From: Diphasiastrum complanatum
Taxonomy: Eukaryota; Streptophyta; Lycopodiopsida; Lycopodiales; Lycopodiaceae
DNA length: 64,000 nucleotides
Assembly (NCBI GenBank): GCA_029204225.1
Contig: CM055104.1
Span: 25,557,285-25,621,284, forward strand
Reading direction: 5' to 3'
Part shown: positions 11,822-24,001 of the stretch, piece after piece
Position numbering within the stretch: position 1 is the stretch's first letter
How the letters are laid out: the number at the start of each line of letters is the position of its first letter
The notes under the pieces: model-generated
What the model saw: the letters and a program-made list of their open reading frames with translations, nothing else
What the model was told of the DNA's origin: nothing
Databases searched by the model: none
Translations under genes and position numbers: made by a program

Positions 11822-13500
11822 CACCAAGTCCTTCCCCCAATTACTCTTTAACTCCCACGTCGCATTCTAACTCTCATTCCCGATGAGAGGATAGGCTTGC
11901 CGATTCTGTAAACTCGCCATCGCCTTCCAGCTCTGGAAGGATCCAGAGACGAGAAAAATGGATGTTTCTTATTCCTTGAGCCTTCCTTTCCTTTTCCTTT
12001 TGTTCTTGCTTTTGCTTTCTTCTTTCTTCTTCTTTTGGTGGTAGTTGTTAGTTATACTTAGTTCAGGTATGCTTCTTGGTTTCCAAGCTAAGCCTCGAAC
12101 TTGAGACCAATTGAGCCAACTCCTTTGCCTTTAGTTTAGCTATGGTGAAAGGCCCTTGGCCTAGGGCTTTCCCGTCCTAGGGCCTTCCGTGCCGGAGGGC
12201 CGTTGTCTAAGAGTGAGAGCTTGAGGGTAAGGCCCCCACTTGTACGAAAGGCCCGAGACCCATTGGCCTTCCACGATGTAATGCAACGTGAGAAGATGGA
12301 GAGAGAGAGACCACACATTTTGTAGTGTACGAATTGCTATAAATAAGTAATATGTAATTTGAGATATCAAAAAGTTTGAATATCAAAAAAATTTACTGAA
12401 AATATACTACTATTGATACCATGGCAAAAATCCATAAAATCTTCCAAACTTGGAAGTCAATATGAGTATTAAGATAGTCAATACTAGGGCGTCCGATTCT
12501 AGACCCTAGGATTAAAAAATTATATATCAGCTGGATAATTTTTATGATACCATTATTGATACCAACGGGACTACCAACCCAACACTTGTATTTTTTCTAT
12601 GTGAGCATAAAATGCCAAGTGTTCCATCTTTTTAGCTTTGTCACGATGACCATTTGCTAATAATTGAGATGTCACTACTGAGTGAGTTTGAGCATTAAAA
12701 CGAGCTTTTTTTTTGTTTAAGCAATCTTTTCTTTTTTTTTACTTTTTAGCAATTTAAACGTCACAAAACCTCTTGTGATATATAGATTACCTTGTTATAT
12801 CTATGCCATTATGAACACAAAGTACTAATGGCTTTAACTAAATTTTTAGCCTTTTTTTGGGATAAATTAAGTCAACTAAGTGGTGTAGTTATTTCTTTGG
12901 CCTTTTTACGACCAAGTTGTATGAAAAGAGAATCAAAGATTGTCTCGCGGGCGGTCGACCTTCTTACAATGAGGTGTCTGACACTCAATCGAGACTACAT
13001 TAATTAAAATCCCATGGCCTGCTTAGAGCTGAGTAGGAGCAGCTCATGAAGGGGGACCCGTACCCCACGTTAAGCCTATATACCTTTCGTGTACGGACAC
13101 GTTGGAGGACACATTCCCAACATGGCGGCAGAGCCACCAAAAGAATATGTGAATGCTCCATGATTCAAGTCCGAGCTACCAACCACCCGTCCTTTTGGAA
13201 TGCCATGAGAAGTACGGAGAGCTTTTGCTTTGGCGACATTGGAACATTGCCACTAACATCGGGAATCACACCTTGACGCATCTTCGGTTTGCATGGTGCC
13301 TGAGTTAGTGGACGTCCCCGCCCATTCCAGAGGGTGCCACGGTTTGAAAGTGGAAGCAGAAAGCAAGGGGGATTTCTGACTTCTCAAATAAAGCAAATCA
13401 AGAAAATAAAAAACAGATTACACATAGAAAACAAGCTTAAATCCAATTGAAATGATTATGAAATGATGGACAATTCAAATTGAATAGATTAAAATTAATT
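11822..13500. other. No gene recognised; 5' flank of kinesin exon and unassigned DNA
   Basis: 11822-12040 would hold the 5' untranslated region and promoter of the minus-strand kinesin exon. I see no certain TATA box. 12140-12260 is GC-richer and holds a small self-complementary stretch around GGGCTTTCCCGTCCTAGGGCC. 13046-13276 is open for 76 codons without recognised motifs. Confidence 0.35.
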
Positions 13501-13519
13501 CATTTATGCCTAATTATGT

Positions 13520-14022
13520 GTGGTAATTGCCATTGGTTGGGTCAAACCACATGTAATAGGGTCCCTAACATTTGTGGCTACCATTACTCATTGTCAAATC
13601 CAATTTACTTGCAATAATGGCATTTACCTACTACATTATGACCCGCTTTACAGTGGAAAGCTCATGGGCATTTCATTCTATCAACTACCAATCTACCAGG
13701 GAAGCCGTCTAGTCCTTATAGTACCCTCTTTCTTTTCCAAAAGTTCCCCAACTTCACGCTTGATCTATCCCATCTTAAGCAAAGAATGGGTTTCACCCAA
13801 AGTTGTCGTCCCAAAGAAGAAGACTGGCAAAATACGAATATGCCAGGATTTCCGCAAACTCAATGCTGCCACAAGGAAGGACCATCATCCTCTTCCCTTC
13901 ACTGATTACATCTTAGATCAGGTTGCTGGTCAAGAGCATTATAGTTTCTGTGACGGATTTTCTGGATATTTTCAGGTTGCCATGACTTTCCAAAAAGACT
14001 AATTTTCCACTCTACTCTCTTA
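13520..14022 (+). pseudogene. Ty3/gypsy reverse transcriptase fragment
   Basis: An open frame of 160 codons ends in a well-preserved N-terminal half of gypsy RT: EWVSPKVVVPKKKTGKIRIC, then FRKLNAATRKDHHPLPFTD, then FCDGFSGYFQVA. These are the first RT blocks. The catalytic YVDD block and everything after it are lost where a copia LTR-like sequence begins at about 14029. The upstream part (13520-13780) has no clear domain. Preservation is much better than in the relic at 8737-9700, so it is a separate, younger fragment. Confidence 0.85.
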
Positions 14023-14028
14023 TAATGA

Positions 14029-14680
14029 TGTTAAAATAGAGAAATTGAGATGATATCGGATTAGTGGAGCTCTAATAGAAATAAATGCTCTGATACCATG
14101 TCAAAAATCGGTGGTATTGGCAGCGGAAGACTGAGCGAGCATGGTGCGTGGACCGGAAGCGCCACAGTTAGTAGCCCAACATTCAAAATGAAGGAATAAA
14201 AAAATGCGCAATGGAACAACAATTGAGTGGAGACAAAATGTACTCTGATTAATATCCACAAGGAGTACAATCACATGAAGTGAAAACTTCAGATGGCTAC
14301 AGAATGAGAACTCTGGTCATTGTGTGTGATAACGCATGCAACAAAACTATCTGAATGAATTGATAGAAACAATTATCAGATGTTTTAGATCTCAGAATAT
14401 CAGAAAATTAATATCAGAATTCTTTTAAGAAGTTTTTTGATGAAGATACTTCTCTTGATATACTCAAAATATCTACAGCTACTTCTTCTATAGTTATTAT
14501 AATCGCCTCATAACTATAATTTTATGTACAATGTAGGTGGACGGTCAACGCGAAGTCGTTGGGTCAATTTTTGAGACGGGCAGTATTGAACTTTACAAAG
14601 TATCGAAAAATATACAAATGATCAATTTTTACACTTGGTCGAAAATATAGCCAGGGTCAAAAATTTAGAAATACAGTTTT
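14029..14680 (-). repeat. Copia LTR, left copy (3' LTR of a minus-strand element)
   Basis: 14029-14660 is a direct repeat of about 17262-17890 (shared GAGAAATTGAGATGATATC, GGTATTGGCAGCGGAAGACT, CAACGCGAAGTCGTTGGGTC). It begins TG at the same relative position. The distal part of the LTR is missing, so this copy is truncated. No matching target duplication was found with 18134-18138. Confidence 0.75.
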
Positions 14681-14699
14681 GTTTTTTTTTTTGTTGATT

Positions 14700-16150
14700 T
14701 GCACTGGTCAGCATCAGTAGTTGACTTTGCCTCAAATTGCACAAAGTAGCAGGTTGGATCATCCATAAACCGAGATGGAGGCTGTCTGGGTCGAATTGTC
14801 TTTCTTAGTTCAAATTCGACCCTTTGATGTGATTCGATCTGTTGAGATTTTGACTCATTTTTTGAGTCAGTATCGATTTTCTGATTTTCGACCTTTGGGT
14901 CGAATTTTGCTTGTTCGATCCTTGGGTCAGAATTTGTTGTAGCTTTCTCTTTGTGGCTGAAAAATTGGTCTTCCAGAAAAATGACATTTCTGCTCGTGAG
15001 TGTTTTTTGAGTGTCCAGGTTTTAGAGCTTGTATGTCTTCTGATCTAGAGAGTAGCCAATAAAGATCTGTTGTTTGCCCCTTGAATTGGATTTTGATTGG
15101 TCGACCCTGGGGTCGGATTTTGATTGTTTGATCCTTGGATCGGATTTTGTTGTAGATCAACAGAGACCTGATTGAAAGCTTTGCATCCAAACATTCTAAT
15201 ATTTGTGAGTGATGGCTTTGATCATGTCCACACCTGATAAGGTGTCTTGCCATTCAGGGTCGTTGTAATGTATTGGTTTTGTAGATAGTACGTTGTTGTA
15301 GTAACAGCTTCTGTCCAGAATTTTTTTGGAGGAGAGGCATGGGCCAACATGCTCTTGGCACTTGCAATGAGTGTCTGGTTCTTCCTTTGAGCTACACCAT
15401 TGGACTGAGGTGAGTAGCTGGTTGTATGTTGTAGTTGTATTCCGTTGGCCTTGCAATAGACTTTGAATTAGGTGGAGATAAATACTCGCCCCTCCATTAG
15501 AGTGTAGAGTTTTGATTCTTCTCTGGATCGAATTTTCTGTTGATGCTTTGAGCTGCTTGAAGAATTTGAAGGGTATCGGATTTTTCTTTCAAGAATTAAG
15601 TTGCCATCCTCCAAGAGAACTCATCAATAAAAGTCAATAAGTAGACAGCTCCCCCTGTGGAAACAGTATGCATAGAGCCACAAATGTCCATGTGTACAAG
15701 ATCTAACAAATTTCTAGAAGTATGGATTGTATCAAAAATTGTGGGACTTCTAGCCAACTATTGCATGGAGTATCGGATTTGCTAGTTGAAGGCAAATCTT
15801 GTACTAAATTCTGTTTGGACATTTGTTGAATACTTTTACAATTGTGATGGCCTAATCTGAAATGCAAAGGCATATCAGCTGATTCAGAAGTGAAAGTGTA
15901 GAGAGTTTGACAATTAGAAAAATTGTAGTGGCTGATTTCATAAAGATTGTACTTCTTCTCCCGAAAGCTAGAACTTTTCGGGATTTGTCAAAAATTGTAC
16001 AGTCTTGTGTGTCGAATTCGACCCTCCGACCCAAATTTGTAATTCTGCTAACTGAGAGCTGAGTTTTGGTCAGATTTGGAACATCGAGAATGTTGGACAA
16101 CAACTTGATTCTTCCTCTCTAAAATTCGACCCTGACTGTTCCTTCACTCT
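14700..16150 (-). pseudogene. Copia protease-integrase region, minus strand
   Basis: On the minus strand, LDVPNLTKTQLSVSRITNLG with VEFDTQDCTIFD and GKVLA-like sequence (about 16100-15930) is the GAG-pre-integrase lead-in. Shifted frames then give integrase: SVQWCSSKEEPDTHCKCQEH is the alternate-frame shadow of the NGVAERKN region, as in the fragment at 4200-4884. There are many frameshifts. RT and RNase H are absent between the integrase and the LTR at 14029, so the element was deleted before or after insertion. Confidence 0.75.
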
Positions 16151-16429
16151 CAATAGTATGTTTTGAGTTTTCAACAAGTTGTACAATTTGAGGGTGGGTG
16201 TATGATTAATAGTCTTTGAATCAGTCCTTGTGGTGAGTCATATGTTGAGTTGCTCCCGAGTCTAGGTACTAGGAATCAATATCCTGATTTTGTTCGACCT
16301 TGGTCAAGAAGGTTGCTTCATCTTCATTTTGTTGCTAGATCAAAAAACTGGCTGAAGCAGAATTTGCTTTTTGTTGGACCTGCTTCTTTTTCTCATTGAC
16401 TTTGAGGAAAAATTTGACCCAAAGTGAAA

Positions 16430-17118
16430 ATCCGACCTAGATTGCATGTTGCTCCTTTTGTCACGATAATCTAACCGTGTAGATATGTTTGATCTAAACT
16501 TCTAATTTTTGGAATATAGAAGTTGAGGATCCAACCTTGAGCTTGAGGAGGTTGCAGATTTTTTGACCTCTTGTAGAAGCATTGAAATTACTCTTGAAAA
16601 AGTGAAGTGCTCCTAGGTCGAAATTGCCAAGATCCAATTTTCATAGGCTTCAGGTAGACTCGATAATAGAGTCATAACAACATCGAAATCTTCAATAATT
16701 GAGCTAGTTGCAGCCATTCGCTCCAGAAGAGTTTTGAAAGCGATGAGATGGCTCGAGACATTTCTGCTTCAGACATCTTTATGTTGAAAAATTTCTTCCT
16801 CAAATGTAATTCGGATGTGGTATCCCTGATACCATGCAGGGTTGCTAGGATGTCCCATGCATCCTTGGCAGCCTGAGCAGCACTTATGTGAATGATCTGA
16901 GTGTCTCTGATGTTGAGAGTGATGTAGTCAAATGCCTTGTCATCTTTTAGTCTCCATTTGGTGATAGTGGTTGTATCGCCCTCTGGTTTAACCTATGTGC
17001 TATCACCGATGTCCTATAGTTCCTTGGCTAATAGTATGGTCTTCATTTTGAACTTCCAGAGATGGTAGTTACTTCCATTGAGTTTCTCGATGACAGAAGA
17101 ACTAGAAGGTAGATCCAT
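16430..17118 (-). pseudogene. Copia gag, minus strand
   Basis: It starts at ATG 17116-17118 with MDLPSSSSVIEKLNGSNYHL then WKFKMK, the classic copia UBN2-type gag opening. DDKAFDYITLNIRDTQI and AAKDAWDILATLHGIRDT follow. Stops and shifts break the frame after about 16750. It lies 130 bp inside the LTR at 17262, on the expected side of the primer site. Confidence 0.8.
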
Positions 17119-17248
17119 TTTGGTTGAGTGAGATTGTTGGTAGATACAACAATTTCAGAATATGGTTGGTTGCTCGCTTGCTAGAACAATGACTTGGTAG
17201 AGACAAGTCTTGACAATCCACAGATAATGTGCAGATTACTGAACTGCT

Positions 17249-17261
17249 CGTTCTGATACCA
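17249..17261 (-). other. Primer binding site, tRNA-iMet type (minus)
   Basis: Read on the minus strand, TGGTATCAGAACG follows directly on the LTR end ...CCAACA. This is the usual copia primer site and confirms that the element lies on the minus strand. Confidence 0.75.
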
Positions 17262-18133
17262 TGTTGGAAAATAAGAGAAATTGAGATGATATCAGATTAG
17301 TAGAGCTCTAATAGAAACAGATGATACCATGTCGAAAATCTGTGGTATTGGCAGCGGAAGACTGAGGGAGCGTGCTGCGTGGATCGGAAGTGCCACAATT
17401 AGCAGCAGAACGTTCAAAATGAAGGAATAAAGAATGCGCAATGGAACAACAATTGAGTGGAGACAAAATGTACTCTGATTAATATCCACAAGGAGTACAA
17501 TTGCATGAAGTGAAAACTTCAGCTGGCTACAGAATGAGAACTCTGATCATTCTGTGTGATAACACATGCAACAGAACTATCTGAATGAATTGATAGAAAC
17601 AATTATCAGATGTTTTAGATCTCAAAAGATCAGAAGATTATCAGAATCCTTTTAAGAAATTTTTTGATGAAGATGCTTCTCTTGATCAAAATATCTACAA
17701 CTACTTCTTCTACAATTATTACAACCGCCTCATAACTGTAACTATATGTACAATGTAGGCAGACTGTCAACGCGAAGTCGTTGGGTCGGATTTTTAGACC
17801 GATAGTATCGAACTTTACAAAGTATCAAAAAATATACAAAGGATCGATTTTTACACTAGGTCGAAAATATAGTCAGGGTCGGATTTTTCAGAGTCGAAAA
17901 AATAAGACCCGATTCGACCTGATTCAGGGTCGAAGACATCCAAATAATTCTGCCTCGATCTGATCCGATCCAGGGTCGAAAAATCTCTAATTGTTAGGCT
18001 TGACATTGGGTCGGAAAAAACTGATATTGGACTTTTTGATCTTCTAAAAAGAGCCTTCCATTTTCTAGGTTTTGTAAAGTTTTCAAGATGCTCATTAATG
18101 AATGGATTTGAGACTGAGCATCGAATTCCAACA
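17262..18133 (-). repeat. Copia LTR, right copy (5' LTR of the minus-strand element)
   Basis: The sequence runs from TGTTGGAAAA at 17262 to ATTCCAACA ending at 18133, an inverted TGTTGGAA/TTCCAACA pair typical of LTR ends. About 630 bp match the left copy. Many GGGTCGGA/TTCGACCC motifs at 17870-18020 give this LTR a distinctive repetitive distal part. The minus-strand element inserted into the plus-strand copia that begins at 18134. Confidence 0.8.
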
Positions 18134-19046
18134 ATCAAGAGTGTAGAATAAGTGGTATTGGTACTATTCCATTGTACATTGGATCATCCAAAAGGATGAA
18201 CCTTGAAATTGTCCTTTTTGTACCTAAGTTAACCAAGAATCTGTTAAGTGTTGGCCAATTAATGGATAAAGGCCTAGATGTACAATTTAAGCATGGAGTT
18301 TGTTCCATTCTTAAGAATGATGAATGCATAGCAAAAGGATTTAAACAAGGTAGATTTTCTAAATTAGTTGCAATGGAGAGTGTGAACTTGGCAAAGGTGG
18401 AGATCTCTAGTGTGGAGCTGTGGCACAAAAGGTTGGGCCACCCCGACTTCAAAACTATGGAATCTATGTGTGCAAAGGAGCTTGCACTTGGCCTCCCCGA
18501 GATCTTGGCAAGATGTGGAAAGCATTGTGAGGCTTGTAGCCTCTCAAAGGCTCATAAGCTTCCATACTCAAGATCTACCTCAAGATCTAACACTCCTCTT
18601 GAAATCATACATTTGGATGTGCGTAGCTTCTCTCAAGCATCTAATGGCGGTGCTAAGTACTATGTAACCTTCATTGATGATCATTCTAGATATGTTTGGA
18701 TTTACCTCTTGTCTTGTAAATCTTTGGTGTTTGATTCATTTGTAAAATTCAAAACTCTAGTTAAAAATCAACTTAGTACCAAGATCAAGGTATGAAGAAG
18801 TGATAATGGAGGAAAGTATATCTCCAATAAGTTGATAGAGTTTTGAAGTTCTAATAGCATTAAGAGAGAGTTATCTTGTCCTTATATCCCTCAACAAAAT
18901 GGAGTGGCCGAGAGAAAAAAATAGATCTCTTTGTGAGTGTGCTATAGCCTTAAGGCTAGATGCTTCTCTACCAAAATCATTTTGGAGTGAGACAATCACT
19001 TGTGCTAACTTCTTATACAATAGATTGCCCAACCAAGCCATTGGAG
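18134..19046 (+). pseudogene. Copia GAG-pre-integrase and integrase, 5' piece of a split element
   Basis: A 207-codon open frame covers the end of the protease linker (VPKLTKNLLSVGQLMDKGLD), the zinc-binding lead-in (LWHKRLGHPDFKTME, CEACSLSKAHKLPY) and the integrase core with the first catalytic Asp (HLDVRSFSQ) and FIDDHSRYVWIYLL. After a stop at 18793 come the decayed motifs RSDNGGKYIS and PQQNGVAERK. The frame is cut at 19046 by the nested copia at 19047-21690 and resumes at 21691. The upstream half is cut by the LTR ending at 18133. Confidence 0.9.
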
Positions 19047-19539
19047 TGTAGGAAAAATACTAGGAATTCTCCTTCAGAGAACACGATGAAAGTTTGAATA
19101 AATCAAACTAATATCAGTGTCTTCGATCGTGTTTGATTCTGGTCTATGTACTAATAGAGCAGTTTCTACTTTGATTGAATAAAGCATGCAGATTTAGGTT
19201 TAGGAGATATGTGTGTGAGTGTAATCATGACAATTTTAGATAATTAGAACAACTGAAAAAAAATCATTTGTTGCAAACTTTGATCAATCGAATTTTTATA
19301 AGATTTGATTCTTCTGTATACATCTCTTGTTGCCTTGCGCATACAATAATTAAGTGTACATGTTTTTATATTGTCACAAGATAGGTCTTTTGGTCTTCTT
19401 TCTTCTGTAACAGTCGATCTAACCGTTAAGATAGCTGATTTAAAATAACGTTCTGTTTCTAGAGTTCGTTTATTTTTTTTTTCGAGTTCGAGTTCGAATA
19501 AAGTTCAAACAAGAATAAAAATATTTCGAGTTTGGTTTC

Positions 19540-20982
19540 TCAACCTTTGTCAATTAGACTGTGCACTTTGTTGATAGAACCGAGATTTGTCTGTTGAGGT
19601 GTTCTACAGCTCTCTCTCAAAGTGAGCAATTGGATTAACCTTAATCTTCTTCGTTGCTTCTCGAACAAAGCTTTATTGAGTGGCTTTGTAAAGATATCAG
19701 CTGTCATTTCCTCTATAGGTATGAAGGCTGTCTTTAGTATCTTTTTTTCGACTAAGTCCCGAATAACATGATACTTGATAGCCATATGTTTTGTTTTCGA
19801 ATGAAACAGAGGATCTTTTGTAAGATAGATTGCTGAAGTGTTATCCATTAGTAAGACATAAGGTTCAGAAATAGTTTCATCAAATCCTTCCAACATTTGT
19901 TTGATCCAGATTAGCTTGTTTGTCATCTTAGCTGTTGCTATATATTCGGCCTCACACAAAGATTGAGCTACTATTGTTTGCTTCTTGCTTATCCAAAGTA
20001 TGGCTGCACTAGATGCTAGAGTACAACCTCCTGAAATACTTTTGCTATCATCCTTCATGGATGCCCAGCTTGTGTCACTCTAAGATTCGATTCCAAATCC
20101 AGCTTCCTTCGAATAACACAGTCCATAGTCTTTCGATTCTTGGAGATATTGTACTACTCTTTTTGCTAACTTCCAATGTAACGATCATGGGTTCTGATTA
20201 GATTGGCTTAGCTTGTATAATGCAAATGCTATATCAGGTCTGGTGTTGTCTGCAAGATACAACAATGATCGAATCAGCCTTTGATAGGGTGTATTGGCCA
20301 TTCGTTTCTCTTCTTCGAGAGTTTGCAACCAATTTGTCTTGTTCAGTATCGTTCCATGTATCATGGGAATATACACACATTTGCATTTGAGCATGTTGAA
20401 ATCTTCAATGATTTTTCGAGTATAGTTTTGTTGGTGAAGATACAACTTGCCACCTTCAAAGTCTCTTTCGATCTGTAAGCCTAGATAGGTTTTTGCTTCT
20501 CCTAGGTCAGTGATCTCGAATATTCCAGAAATGTCTCTTTTGACATCTGAAATCAATTTATCTTTTTTTGAGAAGATAATTGTGTCATCAACATAAACAA
20601 CTAGAATGATAATTTCATCTTTGACATGTTTGATATAGACATTCGACTCAACGAATAAAGGTTCGAAGCCTAAAGAACGTAGTACTTTGTCCTTCTTTCT
20701 ATACCATTGTCTGGCTACTTGTTTCAGACCATAGATGCTTTTATTCATGTGACATCCAAATTCTGGATATTCTTGGCTTATAAAACCAAGTGGTTGATCT
20801 ATGAATAAATCTTCTTCTAATTCTGCATGCAAGAAAGTAGTTTTCTCATCCACACTATGGATTTGGAGATTATGAGCCACTGCATAAGCGAATAACAAAC
20901 AAATTAATGTGTGTTTGACTACTAGTGAGAAAGTATCAGTGTAGTTGATCCCATATTTCTGTGAAAAACCTTTCGCAACCAA
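19540..20982 (-). pseudogene. Copia RT-RNase H of the nested element
   Basis: Two open blocks, 20982-20185 (265 codons) and 20058-19540 (172 codons), are split by a frameshift and stop around 20060-20185. The first shows KGFSQKYGINYTDTFS, HSVDEKTTFLHAEL (RT block with the first Asp), the catalytic VVYVDDTIIFS at about 20590, and LGLQIERD. The second is RNase H: GGCTLASSAAILWISKKQ, SLCEAEYIATA with the catalytic Glu, MDNTSAIYLTKDPLFHSKTK and ADIFTKPL. Together they cover the C-terminal half of a copia pol with few lesions, so the insertion is fairly young compared with its host. Confidence 0.92.
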
Positions 20983-20999
20983 CCTTGCTTTATAGTAGA

Positions 21000-21310
21000 T
21001 GATTTTTTTTCAGTTGTTGTGATTATCTAAAATTGTCTATCACACTCACACATATATTTCCTAAATCTGCATCTTTTATTCAATCAAAGTAGAAACTGCT
21101 CTATTAGTACATAGACCAGAATCAAACATGATTGAAGACACTGATATTAGTTTGATTTATTCAAACTTTCATCGTATTCTCTGAAAGAGAATTCCTATTA
21201 TTTTTTCTATAGTGATATCAGAGCTGACACATCCATCAACAACCGTATCTGGAGCTTATTCGGATGATTAGAAGGTGTCTTCGATCAGCAACATTCAGTC
21301 TAAGATTAGT
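21000..21310 (+). repeat. Inverted segment (primer site plus half an LTR)
   Basis: 21012-21210 is the reverse complement of 19047-19250, while the adjoining 21316-21690 is a direct repeat of 19275-19604. In a normal element both parts of the right LTR would be direct repeats. The segment also holds a plus-strand primer site TGATATCAGAGC at about 21213-21224. Flipping 21000-21310 restores the expected LTR and primer-site order for a minus-strand element. Confidence 0.85.
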
Positions 21311-21690
21311 ACGATCTTCAAATTTTGATCAATCGAATTTTTATAATTCTGATTCTGATTTTTTTCTATACATCTCTTGTTGCCTTGCACATACAATGAG
21401 TAAGTGTACATGTATTTATATTGTCACAGGATAGGTCTTTCGGCCTTCTTCCTTATGTAATAGTCGATCCAACCGTTAAGACGGTTGATATAAAATGTTT
21501 GATTTTCAGAGTTCGTTTATTTATTTATTTTTTTCCAAATTCGAGTTTGAGTTCGAATAAAGTTTGAGTTCAAGTTTGAATAAAGTTTGAACAAGAATAA
21601 AGATGTTTCGAGTTTGGTTTCTCATCCTTTGTCAATTAGACTGTGCACTTTGTTGGTAGAACTGAGATATGTTTGTTGAGGTGTTCTACA

Positions 21691-22047
21691 TGGAGGTATC
21701 ACACCATATGAAGCTTTATTTGGAGAAAAGCCAATCTTAAGGATCTAAAGATATTTGGATCCACATGCTATGTACACCAATCCCTGGATACAAGGAAGAA
21801 GGATGATGCAACTTCCATCAAAGGCATCTTTGTGGGATATGGTGAGAATAGCAAAGGGTATAGAGTCTTCAACCCCATCACTAAAAAAGTCATAGTGAGT
21901 AAGGGTGTTGTTTTTTATGAAGGACTTGTCTGTAAAGAGGATGATAATGCTACTAATCATCTTGATGTCAAAGACCATGCTAGGATGGAGGAGGAACTTC
22001 AAAGTGATCAAAAGCTTGAGGATCCACCTTGTAGCCCTCAACCCTAG
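21691..22047 (+). pseudogene. Copia integrase C-terminus, 3' piece of the split element
   Basis: This resumes the host copia after the nested insertion: GGITPYEALFGEKP, then in shifted frames the FGSTCYVH-like segment, and a clean stretch GIFVGYGENSKGYRVFNP with KKVIVSKGVVFYE. These follow the integrase core in copia polyproteins. RT of this element is not seen after about 22050. The sequence to about 22640 has no recognised domain. Confidence 0.85.
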
Positions 22048-22645
22048 ATCCAAGCACACAAGCATCAAGGAGATGATAAGGATTAACTAGTTGAGATTCA
22101 TTCCCATGAGAGCGATAACATAGTTCATAATCTAGCAAATGCATATGATTCATGTTTAATACTAAGGTCCATTAACACTAAGAATTAACACTACATCCAT
22201 TAACACTAGATCCTAAAAAATGATAGAGACTTACTCTTCTCTCTCTCTCTCCCCCTTTCTTTCTCACAAAAACCATAAGAATGATCAAATCCAACAATTA
22301 GCAAATAAAAAAAAGCATGAGATTTAGAGGAGGAAAGATGAAGAGCAAGGACAATCCCTATCCATTCCATAAGAGAGCCAACCTGCTTGTATTGAAATGA
22401 AGAGAAAGTGTTTACAATATTCAAAACTACCACTCTATATAGTGGATTTTAGGACTTTGGCCTCAAATCCTAATAGCCAATTTCTACCGCCCTAACTATT
22501 TGAATTTAAAATTTAGAGAGAACCATTTTGAAAATTGGTGGGAACCTCTTTTATTCACTAACTTGACTATTAGGCTTTGCGACATTAAAAGTCTCGCAAA
22601 AAGGCCTAAAGTCCTTCTATTGACTTCTAACTAATCAATTATTTA

Positions 22646-22760
22646 TGTGATCATCGGGTTGGACTTACACACGCAAGGTGCGAAATCCCTCTCACTTATT
22701 GACTAGGGTTAGGGTTGCCTCGATATCTGCAAACCCTCCAACGGTATCCCCCACCAAAAG
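22646..22760. repeat. Short repeat, inverted relative to 27590-27730
   Basis: CCCTCTCACTTATTGACTAG, GTTGCCTCGATATCTGCAAA and CCCTCCAACGGTATC recur in reverse complement with a few changes at 27590-27730. It lies just outside the LTR at 22824, while the other copy lies inside the primer site of the inverted LTR at 27763, so the arrangement is rearranged. Confidence 0.7.
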
Positions 22761-22823
22761 TCTTGCAAAAAGGTCTAAAGACTTTTTATTGACTTCTAAC
22801 TAATCACTTATCTATGTGATCAT

Positions 22824-23518
22824 TGTTGGAATTTAATCTAACTCCTATTCATCCCAACAGCCCTTCTTCCTTCTCTGATTTTTACTCTCTCAAATGAAAC
22901 CTGCAGAAAATGAACAGTTTTTCAACAGTCTGCATATTTGAACTGATTGTCGCTACAGTCTGCATTTTTACTCAGATTTTTCCACAGGTGAAAAACCTGA
23001 CACTCGACATTGTCGTTTTTTTTTACCTTCCTGAGCAACTAAGTGTTTAGCGACACTTATGTAAGTTGTTTTTGGGCCATATAGGCACTTCCAGAAAAAT
23101 GACACTTTTTGCAAAAAATGCGACACTGCATTTTTACGTGCAGTTTCTGACAGACGACAATTAGGGCAAAAAGCGACACTGCATTTTTACATGCAGTTTT
23201 CGAGAGGAGACAAAAAGGTGAAAATCTCGATACTATAGTTTTACACGGGATGCTACACAAGCGACACTCTACAAAAATACACAATATTCCAAGTACAGAC
23301 TGTCTACATCTTCACGCTCCAATAACAACTATTCTAATTAGGCAGTTAATAAGCAATCTTGTAAATGTAAAACTAGAATAATGCAAGATCTTCTAGTTGC
23401 TATAAATGTAAATGAGCGATTGAAAATATCATAAGTTATCATATGTCAAAGGATGATCTGATAGAGATACAATGACCAGAACGGATCTTTCAGTAGCTGA
23501 CTTCTTAGAGTTAGTGAT

Positions 23519-23552
<34 letters not shown>

Positions 23553-23985
23553 CAAAATTTTAGCAATTGTTTTGAATATATAAGTAGGATCAAGTGCTTA
23601 TTAGCGCAATTGTATTGTGATCTGATCGTTATTACTACAATTTTATTATACAAATTCGCTATTGTTCTACATCCTTTTGCATTCTTGCTGAATAATAATA
23701 ACTCTCACTCCTCTTACATAAATATTATTATTAGAGAAATGTATGGTTGTCTCTGATGCCTCAAATATTTTTTACATTCTCTTCTTAAACAGATTATTAG
23801 TATTAGAGGATTGCATGGCTGTCTCAGACGCCTAATTGTTTCTGCAATCTCTCTTTCACCATTGTCTAAGACTCCTACACTAACAACACAAAAGAACAGC
23901 TCGTAAACTCCATTCTCTAAGTAATCCAAGATCTTGTTAATAAAATTTTTGTTTCATCAATTGACATCAATCCAAAACATCAACA
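22824..23985 (+). repeat. Copia LTR, plus orientation
   Basis: It begins TGTTGGAATTTAATC and ends ...CATCAACA, just before a primer site at 23990. Most of it (about 22940-23985) is an inverted repeat of 27763-29023. It carries a short (GA)n run at 23523-23550 and several GACACTGCATTTTTAC repeats at 23120-23200. Confidence 0.8.
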
Positions 23986-23989
23986 GATG

Positions 23990-24001
23990 TGGTATCAGAG
24001 C
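23990..24001 (+). other. Primer binding site, tRNA-iMet type
   Basis: TGGTATCAGAGC is a perfect match to the standard copia primer site, 4 bases after the LTR end and about 155 bases before the gag start at 24156. Confidence 0.85.

Larger units (their letters stand above)
19047..21690 (-). mobile_element. Nested copia deletion derivative with 5-bp target duplication
   Basis: The element runs TGTAGG...CTACA and is flanked by a perfect 5-bp duplication TGGAG (19042-19046 and 21691-21695). Removing it joins the two halves of the host copia integrase in register. Left LTR is about 19047-19604, followed by a polypurine-like GAGAGAGAGC read on the minus strand. RT-RNase H is present on the minus strand, but gag, protease and integrase are deleted. 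The right LTR is partly inverted: 21000-21310, holding the primer site and the inner half of the LTR, lies in reverse orientation, while 21316-21690 remains a direct repeat of 19275-19604. Confidence 0.92.

Noticed and set aside
23120-23260. CRISPR-like short repeats (GACACTGCATTTTTAC)
   Set aside because: Only two or three imperfect copies, without regular spacers, inside a plant LTR.
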